From contig MNCI01030842.1 of assembly GCA_015680685.1 (NCBI GenBank), positions 278-42,126 on the forward strand: a stretch of DNA of 41,849 bases, read 5' to 3'. The position numbers were made by a program, and so were the translations under genes. This document shows, one piece after another, positions 33,398 through 41,849 of the stretch. The notes under the pieces are model-generated. The model had not been told where the DNA came from and searched no databases. It saw nothing but the letters and a program-made list of their open reading frames with translations. Every line of letters begins with the position of its first letter. Position 1 is the first letter of the stretch. Source of the stretch: Gnetum montanum. Taxonomy: Eukaryota; Streptophyta; Gnetopsida; Gnetales; Gnetaceae.

Positions 33398-33410
33398 AAA
33401 TAGGGGGCAA
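33398..33410 (+). other. E3 polypurine tract
   Basis: aaatagggggcaa directly abuts the TG of the 3' LTR. Confidence 0.85.
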
Positions 33411-33639
33411 TGAAACACCACAAAAAAAATTTTGGCTAACACTTCTAGACAGAAATTAAGCTAAGTCATGTTGGTCCTCAGCATGACCAAGCTTGAAAGC
33501 CTCAAAAATAGCATCAAAAGAAGTCAAAGCAAGCAAGTAAAAGTTCCCTAGGACCCACAAAAGACTACGATGACATCTGACATCAAACTTGGTAAATCTT
33601 GAGCTCAAAATACTCGGTTTTCACTAAGTATGCATCCTA

Positions 33640-34880
33640 TACGCTGGCTTACACATGCCCAGCGTAAGGCCCAGCGTACAGCAACTTTAGGGGCTCAAAA
33701 ACTCATCAAAATGTGCCAGAATCGAGTGTCCAGACCTCCCAAGACCTTCCCCAAGGTCCCCAGCAGGTCTAAGGCACTTGAAAATTGAATTTTGGGCTCC
33801 AAATGATGGTCTTCCATTCTTGTACGCCCAGCGTATACGTCGGGGTGCAACCAGCATAGACAGACTTTTGGGCCCCAGAAATGAGTCAAAACATGCCAGA
33901 ATCGAGCGTCCAGACCCCCCAGAACCTTCCCCAAGGTTCCCAGGAGCTCTTGGACACTCAAAAATCAAATTTTGGGATCCAAATGATGGTCTTCCATTCC
34001 TGTACGCCTAGTGTATCCGTCAGGGTGCAGCCAGCGTAGACAGACTTTTGGGCCCCAGAAATGAGTCAAAATGTGCCAGAATCGAGCATCCAGACCCCCT
34101 AGAACCTTTCCCAAGGTTCCCAGGAGCTCTTGGACACTCGAAAATCAAATTTTGGGCTCCAAATGATGGTCTTCCATTCCTGTATGCCCAGCGTATATGC
34201 CAGGGTGCAGCCAGTGTAGATAGAATTTCGAGCCCCAGAAATGAGTCAAAACATACCAGAATCGAGCTTCCAGACCCCCCAGAACCTTCCCCAAGGTTTC
34301 CAATAGCTCTTGGACACTCAAAAATCAAATTTTGGGCTCCAAATGATGGTCTTCCATTCCTATACACCTAGCGTATACGCCAGGGTGCAGCCAGCGTAGA
34401 CAGACTTTCAGGCCCCAGAAATGAGTCAAAACGTGCCAGAATCGAGTATCCAAACCCCCTAGAACCTTCCCCAAGGTTCCCAATAGCTCTTGGACACTCA
34501 AAAATCAAATTTTTGGCTCCAAATGATGGTCTTCCATTCCTGTACGCCCAGCGTATACGCCGGGGTGCAGCCAGCGTAGACAGACTTTCGGGCCCCAGAA
34601 ATGAGTCAAAATGTGCCAAAATCGAGCGTCCAGATCCACCAGAACCTTCCCTAAGGTTCCCAATAGGTCTCAGGCACTTGAAAATCAAATTTTGGGCTCC
34701 AAATAATGGTCTTCCATTCCTGTATGCCCAGCATATACGTCAGGGTGCAGCCAGCGTAGATAGACTTTCGGGCCCCAGAAATGAGTCAAAACGTGCCAGA
34801 ATCGAGCATCCAAACCCCCCAAAACCTTCCCCATGGTTCCCAGTAGCTCTCAGGCACCAAAAAATCAATTTTTGACCTTA
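33640..34880. repeat. 180-bp tandem array in E3 3' LTR (about six units)
   Basis: The landmark g(c/a)tccaaat recurs at 33796, 33976, 34156, 34336, 34516 and 34696, exactly 180 bases apart each time. The 5' LTR has five. Confidence 0.95.
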
Positions 34881-35206
34881 AAATGAAGCATTTTCATGTG
34901 TATACGCTGGGTACATTTTTAGCTTACGCTGGCATCCTGTAGACTTACGTTGGCATCCTGTACGCTCAGCATCCACAACGTATACGCTCAGCACATCAGG
35001 CGTATACGCCCAGTGTATATACCCTGCACTCCCAGTGTATACGCCTTGCGTATATGCCTAGAGCATTTACGCCCACCAGATACAGCGTATACACCCAGCG
35101 TATACACCCAGCGGATGTAACATACTGTACACCTATAAATTTCATTCTTTTGCACCCGGTCAACGCACCACCTGTCACCCAACCTGAACCTAACATCAAA
35201 AACCTG

Positions 35207-35215
35207 TATAAAAGG
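35207..35215 (+). promoter_or_regulatory. TATA box of E3 3' LTR
   Basis: TATAAAAGG, same position as in the 5' LTR. Confidence 0.7.
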
Positions 35216-35756
35216 CCAAAGTTTCCACAACACCAAGGAGGAGGAGATCAACAATTTTAAACAAATCGGGAGAAAGGAAAAGGAGACAAATACCTGACAC
35301 GCTGGGCATACATCTTGCACGTTATGCCTCCAGAAATTCCCAACAGTTGCCATCACAATCCTCACCCATCTGGGCTAAATAGCTGCCTTGTGATCAATCC
35401 ACAACTGCGTTTGGACCAGTGCACTCTGTAATCAATTTTCAATACAAAACAGTTTGCATTTTGCACAGATTTAGTGCAGTTTTCTTTGTGTTTTAGTTTA
35501 CGTTTACAGGCTCGTTTACATTATCATGCTTGTTTACGGTTTACATTTAATGTGCATTGTTTACGTATAACCCAACGTGTTGTAGCGGCAAACATTGGGG
35601 AAGTCCTTGTTTGATCCGCGTGTGGACCATCCAAGGCACTCTGCCTTCATCCGTTCCAGCTTGTCCTCAAGCGAAGGCAGGGTCAACTGTTCTTGTCTAT
35701 GGATCTTTCGGTGCTCATAACGTTCCAGCCTTGCACCGACGATTTCAGACAGCACA

Positions 35757-35761
35757 CCCCA
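35757..35761. repeat. E3 target-site duplication, right
   Basis: cccca, identical to 25692-25696. Confidence 0.9.
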
Positions 35762-36905
35762 CCCTTCATTTGGCTTATGGTTTGAGCCACCTCATTGAGG
35801 TGACTCATGACTAGTTGGTATACATATGGATTACCACCACTTGTCCCTGCCTGCTTCTACTACAAGATTTGCTCATGGAGTTTGTGCATGTGTTCCATGG
35901 TAGCATGGGACTTTGACATTGTTTCATAAGTGGGTGGTGGAGGTGGTGGTTGTTGCTCCTCTTCTTGGACTACTTTCTCAAGCACTTTAGCTTTCATCAT
36001 CTCTGCCTAGGAAGTTGTTGGAGCATGACAAGCTGCATCATTTGTGTTGTGGGCTATGCCTCCCCTCTTGCATAATTTTTTGATAAGGCATGGAAAGGGA
36101 AGTGCATTCCTTCCATGTTCATTCTCCTTGAAGTGCTTCTCTATCTCAAAATAGATTAGCTATGAAAGATTGACAAGGAATCTTTTGCTTAGAGCATCGC
36201 ACACATGGGTGAAGAATGTTGTGAACTTGGTAGGCCTCACTGTTGGATTGAGGTGAAAGGTTGCTATCTTAAAATAGGCATGTTCCATCATTGTTAGCAC
36301 ATCATAATCCTTGTGGTCCACTATGTAGCACTGTTGTGTCATTATTTCTTGATGTTTGGCTCTTCTTGCATCGGAATCTCAACAAGAGTGACCTTAGTTT
36401 CAGGCACCCCAATGGCATGAGTGATTACTTTTACTAACTAGGACATAGTTACATCTTTGATTTTGATCATGGCATTAGCTTGCCTATTATTCTAGAAGAG
36501 ATATGTCTCTCCCATGTACCACTCCCTAGTAGAAGTGATGATGGGCCACATGGGAGCATTTTGCAATTGTGTTTTGACTTTTGAAGAAGAAAATTCCAAG
36601 AAGGCTCCAAAGTTTAGCTCCTAAAGTATGAATTTTTGAACTCCTTGAATGCAATTTTCTTGAGGTAGGCCTCCATCAAGGTGACTTCAAGGTTCAATCA
36701 TGGCCTAGGTGCATCATCTTGGTGAGATTATTCTATCGCAACCACTTCAGGAATCTATTTGATAGATTCCACTTTAGGCTATTCTTAAAGAGGTCTCATT
36801 GCATGGGTTTCAACTACTTGCTCCTGGGGCTGTTCTTGGCCCCTTCCAATTCTTAGTCATTTGGGATGGTCCTCCTACCTACAGGGGCTTTCCCTTTAGT
36901 GCCAT
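35762..36905 (-). pseudogene. Coiled-coil protein pseudogene, 5' part
   Basis: First Met at 36905 (MALKGKPL, then TAG). The coding trace uses three frames, so several indels exist. Recognisable stretches: VTLMEAYLKKIAFKEFKNSY (about 36635-36695), REWYMGETYLF (about 36500), 36160-36342 (MTQQCYIVDHKDYDVL...), then HGRNALPFPCLIKKLCKRGG (about 36050-36110) and a Gln-rich, PPPPPP region near 35935-35950. The LPFPCLI..LCKRGG pattern recalls plant transposon-associated proteins, but I am not sure. Removing E3 and one cccca joins this frame to the part at 25691 without a break. Stops are mostly TAG. Confidence 0.65.
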
Positions 36906-37340
36906 TTGTAATCACAATAGAGTCAAGGATTAGTATGAGATGTGTAACTTATAACATTTAGATACCTTATCTCATTGGTTAGTTATACTTGGCTAAGTTA
37001 TGATTATGGTAAATTGATTCTTTTAATATTATCTAAATAATAAAGTCACTTGAGTTTGTTGGAAGGGTTTAACTTTCATAAATTAATGATTTTAATGTTA
37101 GTTTATTAGTTAAACCTTTGTGGAAGTTAGAAAATTTCAAAAATATTTTTATCAAAAACCTTAGATTTGTGGCCCCCACAACGTAAAGCTTACCTTTGGT
37201 AGCTATAGGACTAAAGAATGAGGGTAATTGGACAAACGTTTTGAAAGTTATGGGCTTAGGAAGGTTTTAGGCTTTGAAAAATGCAAAAGCTCCCCCCTCA
37301 TTTGTGAGTAAAAATGTGAAAAATGTTAAGTATTTACACC
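36906..37340. other. Probable 5' untranslated region of the coiled-coil pseudogene
   Basis: A/T-rich, no coding seen. It lies between the TATA-like box at 37341-37348 and the first Met at 36905 on the minus strand. Confidence 0.4.
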
Positions 37341-37348
37341 TATTTATA
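37341..37348 (-). promoter_or_regulatory. Possible TATA box of the coiled-coil pseudogene
   Basis: CCTATAAATAGG on the minus strand, about 440 bases before the first Met of the pseudogene. The motif is good; the link to the gene is by position only. Confidence 0.4.
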
Positions 37349-38759
37349 GGATTTTTCTGTTGCATTGTCAGATCTCATTGATGTGGCCAACTCCATAGAT
37401 GGAATCCTATCAACAAAGCTTATCATAAAAATTTTCACATTAAAAATTATGAAAAATAGAGGAATTCTAAACATGAATTTGGGATCCTTAGAGAGCTAGA
37501 AAAGTTGTGAACATGATAGTTTTGGCACATTTGGCCATTCCATGGAACAGTTGGAATATTTTATTAAAAATTGGAACAATCTATGGTTGTAAATTTAGAA
37601 GTAAATTTATAGCTTTAGTGTTGTGGGTTGATGGGTGTTTTTGGAGAAGTAATTCACTGGTAAATAATTTAATGTTGAAGCCTTCTTGATATAAAATGAA
37701 AGTGCCAGATTATTCCTTATTGTAAGGAATTATATTATTTACGTGAAAGACATTGGTGAAGAACGTGCTCTAAAATTTTGTGGGAAGGTCCCAAGTTGAA
37801 AATCCCTGTTGTTAAGCGTGGTTGTATTTTTGGCCCTAACATAACATTTGAAACTCCTTGCAAAAAAATCAAAAAATAAAACAAAAATCAGCAGCGCCTC
37901 CGTTGTCCTGAAGATTGTACAACGATGAGAGTGGAGGAAAAGGATACTATAGTTGGACCAACGATTCTTGACACCGTATACTTGCTGAACGCGGCAATGG
38001 TGGGGGAGCAAACACCATACAGGTAAAGATAATATCAGTAGAGGTGCAGTTATAGGCGAAGGCAAAAGAAAAGCACGGTGTTCCTGGAAAATCACGCTAC
38101 AGTAAAAGTTCAAAACCGCCTGCCACGCGACATTCATCTTGGCGCAGACAGGCACCGCAAAACCTACTATCAAGATGGGCATAACCAAGTCCCTGGGGCA
38201 TGAAACATCTTTGCCATAAATGCAGGGATATTTTAAAAAAATAAAAACCCTCTTCCACACATAATATACAGAGAAAGGAGTCACATTTTGTTGAAACCCC
38301 GATTTCATTTCCAATTTTGCAGGCCATAGCGGTTCCAGTTGTGCAGGCTATGACGGTTCTGGAGGTTGTGGCGGTTATAATGGCATGATGAAGGTTCCTG
38401 CGGTTTCGCTGGATGTAGATCCACAATACATTCGTCCCTAGTTCTACAATCAATAACAATGGTGGTGACAACTCAGAAAAAAAATGCAGGAAGCCCTAAC
38501 CAAATTTGGGGCAAAACAAAAATCCCAAGCAACTGAAAACCCTCTGTTCAGAACCATATGTTCAGCATATCATTTTTCAAGAAAAATCCTTCTCCTCCAG
38601 CAACTGAACACCACACAGCAATGATGCTAGATGCAGTGGCAAAGCCTTCTCCCATGGTGGCAGTTGATAACGATTTTTGGCAACAGTAGAGCCTTTTCCC
38701 GTAGTGGCAGTTAATAACGATTTTTGGCACGACGGGATATTTTGAAAATATTTGTTGGC
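37349..38759. other. Unassigned stretch
   Basis: No gene is recognised. The longest minus-strand frames (37739-38314, 38097-38471) overlap each other in different frames and have no motif. Short ggttctggaggttgtggcgg-type repeats are at about 38325-38380. A pair of 39-bp repeats, 47 bases apart, is at 38644-38682 and 38691-38729 (shared core taacgatttttggca). Confidence 0.4.
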
Positions 38760-39151
38760 AGTTCGAGGCCTAGCAGCTTCACATTCAGACCTAATGTTTG
38801 GGATTTAAATTTTTATTTTCAGCCACTTTAATATGGGTGCAAGTGCAAATAAATTATTTATATAAACTTAAATAGACTAGCGACCATCAACGTCTACACC
38901 AAGGTAGATATTATACCTTGTTCATAAAATTACTAAGGGCTTCAATAGTATTCTTAAAAATTTTAAACAAGTAAAAATGAAAAGCTATTGGAGCTATAAT
39001 TTTAAAAAATTATACAGAGCTATTGGGTTTATTTTCATTATCCACAAAAGCAATATTTGTAATATTTCTCATAACTTCCTAACTTGTTGGGCAAGTTACT
39101 TGGGAGAGAAGTTAACTAGTATATTTTGGAATGTAACTACCTTATGAACCT

Positions 39152-39160
39152 TATAAAAAG
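39152..39160 (+). promoter_or_regulatory. TATA box of E6 LTR
   Basis: TATAAAAAG within an A/T-rich U3-like context, about 1.25 kb before the primer site. Confidence 0.5.
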
Positions 39161-40404
39161 GCTTCAGGGGTGAGAAGAAAAATCATGATACTTGGGAGAA
39201 GACACTTGATACATCACACTTTGGGAAGGCTACTAGCTAGTACTTGGGCTTTCACTTGGAGACACACTTTGAGTCTTGGGAGAAGAGCATTGTAAAGAAG
39301 AAATTGTGAACGATTGCTTGATGGCTTGCTAAAGAAAAAATTTCAGCCTCTTTATCATAGTCCTATGAGTTATGTTTTTTATTTTTTATTTTGTTTAAAT
39401 TGTTTATCTAGTGGTTTAGATAGTATCATCCTTGACAAGTAATTTTGGGATTTTTAGATTGCCCTTATTGTTCTTATTGCTCGATAGAAATTTCTATTAA
39501 AATTTTGCCATAAAAATGCTTGTGTTTAAAAGCCTTAAGAGCATTTTAGTAGTAAATTTTGTTATTGTGCAACGTATAAGAATTGCTATTGAGATCGTTG
39601 TAAGAAAGCCTCTGCTTATAGTCATGTCGTTGAACGATTCAATAGTTAAGAGGGTTCAAAAAATATTTGGTATTTTGATGGGACCAGAATAGCGTCTTTT
39701 TTATCTTTAAAGTGAATCTCCGTGGTATTTCAATCAGAAATTATCAAGTCTTTTGAAGGTTCTGTTGAATGCAATTTTTGACGTCCATTATCTAGCCAAA
39801 ATAGAGTCTCGTACGTGGTAGTTTACACAGCAATTTTTTGGTAGCATAGTAGGATTGTTTTGAAGAAATTGCTTATTTGAGCCTTGGAAGTTTAAACAAT
39901 TCGTAGTTATTGAATTTGGGATAGCTTTATTGCAAAGTGTTTACTCGTGTCATTTTACCTTGTTCAAATATTTGAGGTCTACACAAATCTTCTTTCCTTT
40001 TTGTCTATTTCCATCGAATCTTGCTATATTTCTAGTTTTGTTGTGGAACTATCTCTTTCTCTAGGGAAAATTAGAAGTAGATTCACGGAGTTGTGCTCAA
40101 ATAACTTTGCAAAATTTTATTTGTTACAAGTAGGTATTATAAGGACCACGTAGACTAGGTAATTGAACAAAATAGGAACTCTCAACAACTCATAGTACTT
40201 GACAAAGTTGGATGAATCTCTTTAAGATAAGTCATTTGTAGTTTACACACAACGCAATCATTTTATTTTACACAACCGCACGCCGCAACAACACACACAC
40301 ATACTCACATTAACTACTAAGTCTATTTGGAGGTATCCGGGCCTTGGTGTTGCCAAAGACCTATCATTGGCAGTCGTGTCCCAAACGGTCGCCGATAATT
40401 CTTT
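39161..40404 (+). repeat. R-U5 part of E6 5' LTR
   Basis: About 1.2 kb between the TATA box and the PBS with no recognisable coding. The extent is inferred from those two marks; no second LTR is in the window to confirm it. Confidence 0.5.
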
Positions 40405-40421
40405 TGGCACTAGAAGGAGGG
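40405..40421 (+). other. E6 primer binding site
   Basis: tggcactagaaggaggg, nearly identical to the E3 site. The spacing to gag (about 100 bases) is normal. Confidence 0.75.
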
Positions 40422-40522
40422 CTGAAAATTTAGCATCTAGGTTCATAAGCCTTATAGGTTTAGCACATCAACAATTCTTTGTTACTATAAAGGCTTAAGG
40501 AATTAGATACTATTTCCAGTTC

Positions 40523-41773
40523 ATGACCAAGAAGATTGATAGTTTGGAAATTTTGAAAGTTTCAAAAGATATTTTAGATTCTAAGACTGATTCTTCATCA
40601 GAAAAAGAACAAAAGAAAGTTTTTGAATTGGGGACAAGTAGTGGAGTGAAAACTAGAAGATCAAGAAGATCATCCGTTATATCTAGTTTATCAATTCGTA
40701 AGAGAAGATCTAGAAAGTCTAAGAGTTCAACATTTCAAAGGAATAGGATGGAAAATCCTTGGAAAAGAGTTACACCATTAGGATTTCACAATTATAATGA
40801 TATTCCTAAGGTAGTTTACAAATCTTTGACTGAGCCTTTCATTCCTGGAAAAGCTTATTTAGCTGAAGAATATATTCATATGTTTGAGTTAGCTTCAGCT
40901 CATGCAAATGTTCAACATCAAGATCAAGCTTGTAGGTTGTTTGTATCAAATTTAAAGGATATGGCTCAGATTTGGTATTCGAACTTACCAAGTAATAGTA
41001 TTACAAGTTGGGATGACATGAAGAATCTTTTCTTGGCCCAGTTTGGTAATCAATTAGATCAACAACAACTATATTGTGGACTGATACAAGCTAAGCAAGG
41101 AGATAAAGAGTCAATTAGAGATTTTAACATGAAGTTTCAATGAATTTGTGGACTCTTTCAAAGACAATATAGGCCATTAGAAGAAATGCTTAAAGAATCT
41201 TATCTTAAGGCTGTCAACCCCAACATTTCAATTTGGTTAAGGAGAACTCCAAACTTAACTACACTAAATGACTACTTTAGTGAAGCTATACAGTTAGAAG
41301 AATAGTTGAACTTGAATCCTAAAGAAAATATCACAATTCAAAAAAGAGAAGAAAGAGTTATGATTCCTATGCAAGATTTTGCTCAATTTAAAGCTTTACT
41401 AGGTCCATCTCATGTTAAGACAGAGCAAGAACATGAAAGAGTAGAGTCTGGAAAAGGACAATTAATGAGAGATATGTCTAACAAAATAGTGAAGCTTGAA
41501 AAAGCCTTGGAAAGAGTTAATATCAAGGAAAAAAGGAAAAGTAGAAAGCAAAAACATCAAGACACTAAGTTAGCAAACGATGAGGATGAAAGTGACCTTA
41601 TTATATCCAAATTTCTTGATATTGAATTTGATAATGAGTTATCTAGTGTTCATTATGCAAGTAAATCTTCTAGCAACGGATCTAGCAATACTTCTTCTCT
41701 ATCAAGTTCTGAAGAAAATATGTCATCACATGAAGAATGTAATAACAATGAGGAAAATGGATATAATCTCTGA
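40523..41773 (+). pseudogene. E6 gag with three nonsense mutations
   Basis: Starts MTKKIDSLEILKVSKDILDS. A basic, Ser/Arg-rich segment (SRRSSVISSLSIRKRRSRKS) is followed by the retrotransposon gag domain at about residues 75-206 (YLAEEYIHMFELASAHANVQ, MAQIWYSNLPSNSITSWDDM, LFLAQFGNQLDQQQLYCGLI). The frame continues through TGA at 41141-41143, TAG at 41303-41305 and TGA at 41771-41773; each is one C-to-T step from CGA or CAG. After the second stop comes a Lys/Glu-rich helix and an acidic Ser-rich tail. No frameshift is seen, so this is the least decayed coding region in the window. The frame still appears open to the right edge. Confidence 0.83.
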
Positions 41774-41849
41774 TCAAAAGAAAGACTAACTACTTCTAGA
41801 CCCCCAAATATTATTACTAATCCATCTACTAAGAGAAAAGCTTTTGAGC

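Larger units (their letters stand above)
25697..35756 (+). mobile_element. Element E3: complete non-autonomous Tat-like LTR retrotransposon
   Basis: All structural parts are present: LTRs at 25697-27860 and 33411-35756, PBS at 27866, gag, protease, PPT at 33398-33410 and a perfect 5-bp duplication (cccca). There is no RT, RNase H or integrase: after the protease come only short repeats and non-coding DNA. The N gap (29737-30217) lies inside gag and, if its size is right, is too small for pol. Elements with gag but no pol are a known class of plant non-autonomous retrotransposon. LTR ends and the PPT region match E2 and E1, so an E1/E2-like partner could have supplied pol; this is inference. 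It is inserted in the coiled-coil pseudogene. Confidence 0.93.
33411..35756 (+). repeat. E3 3' LTR
   Basis: TGAAACACCACAAAA to GACAGCACA, 2346 bp. It is collinear with the 5' LTR apart from one additional 180-bp unit and scattered substitutions. Confidence 0.93.
38760..41849 (+). mobile_element. Element E6: 5' end of a Ty3/gypsy-type element, runs off the window
   Basis: TATA box at 39152, primer site at 40405 and gag from 40523 are in the order expected for 5' LTR, PBS and gag. The LTR start was not located; 38760 is a guess. The LTR ends just before 40405. No E3-like 180-bp repeats are present, so it is a different family with a similar primer. Confidence 0.7.

Noticed and set aside
37739-38471. 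Minus-strand frames of 191 and 124 codons as possible genes
   Set aside because: They overlap in different frames, have no recognisable domain, and no promoter or homologous pattern supports either.

Overview
The window looks like nuclear DNA of a large-genome seed plant, perhaps a gymnosperm; the exact lineage cannot be proved from sequence alone. The evidence is a plant-type LRR receptor kinase relic, several Tat-like Ty3/gypsy LTR retrotransposons with plant-style GT-AG introns nearby, and heavy C-to-T decay of the kind left by cytosine methylation. I see no intact host gene. Almost everything is retrotransposon, nested retrotransposon or pseudogene.

Layout. (1) 409-3578, minus strand: a broken LRR receptor-like kinase gene. 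(2) 5042-15658: element E1, minus orientation. It has a 3' LTR (5042-6474), a tandem array, a decayed pol and, upstream of pol and in the opposite direction, a spliced multi-exon gene (12230-15653). (3) 15659-22387: element E2, also minus, inserted into exon 6 of that gene. It keeps its 3' LTR and pol but not its 5' LTR. (4) 22388-23859: a related LTR in the opposite (+) orientation. (5) 24026-36905, minus: a pseudogene for a long coiled-coil protein, split by E3. (6) 25697-35756: element E3, + strand, complete with two LTRs, PBS, PPT and a perfect 5-bp target duplication. It encodes gag and protease but no RT, RNase H or integrase, and its LTRs carry a 180-bp tandem array. (7) about 38760 to the right edge: 5' LTR, primer site and gag of another element, E6.

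How the parts relate. E1, E2, the orphan LTR and E3 share LTR termini; E1, E2 and E3 also share a conserved block and polypurine tract before the 3' LTR. They are therefore probably one clade, with E3 a non-autonomous member that could have used pol from E1/E2-like partners. Short repeats of one family (a TTTAA-GTC type core, about 30-39 bp) flank pol in E1 and E2 and follow the protease in E3.

Most unusual: the antisense spliced gene carried beside E1 pol (five introns with matching phases at four of five junctions), the E1 array in which ten consecutive repeat lengths are all multiples of three and in frame with pol, and the E3 LTRs whose length difference is almost exactly one 180-bp unit. 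Stop codons in the decayed frames are nearly all explicable as CAG/CAA to TAG/TAA or CGA to TGA. There is a 481-base run of N at 29737-30217 and a single N at 1140.
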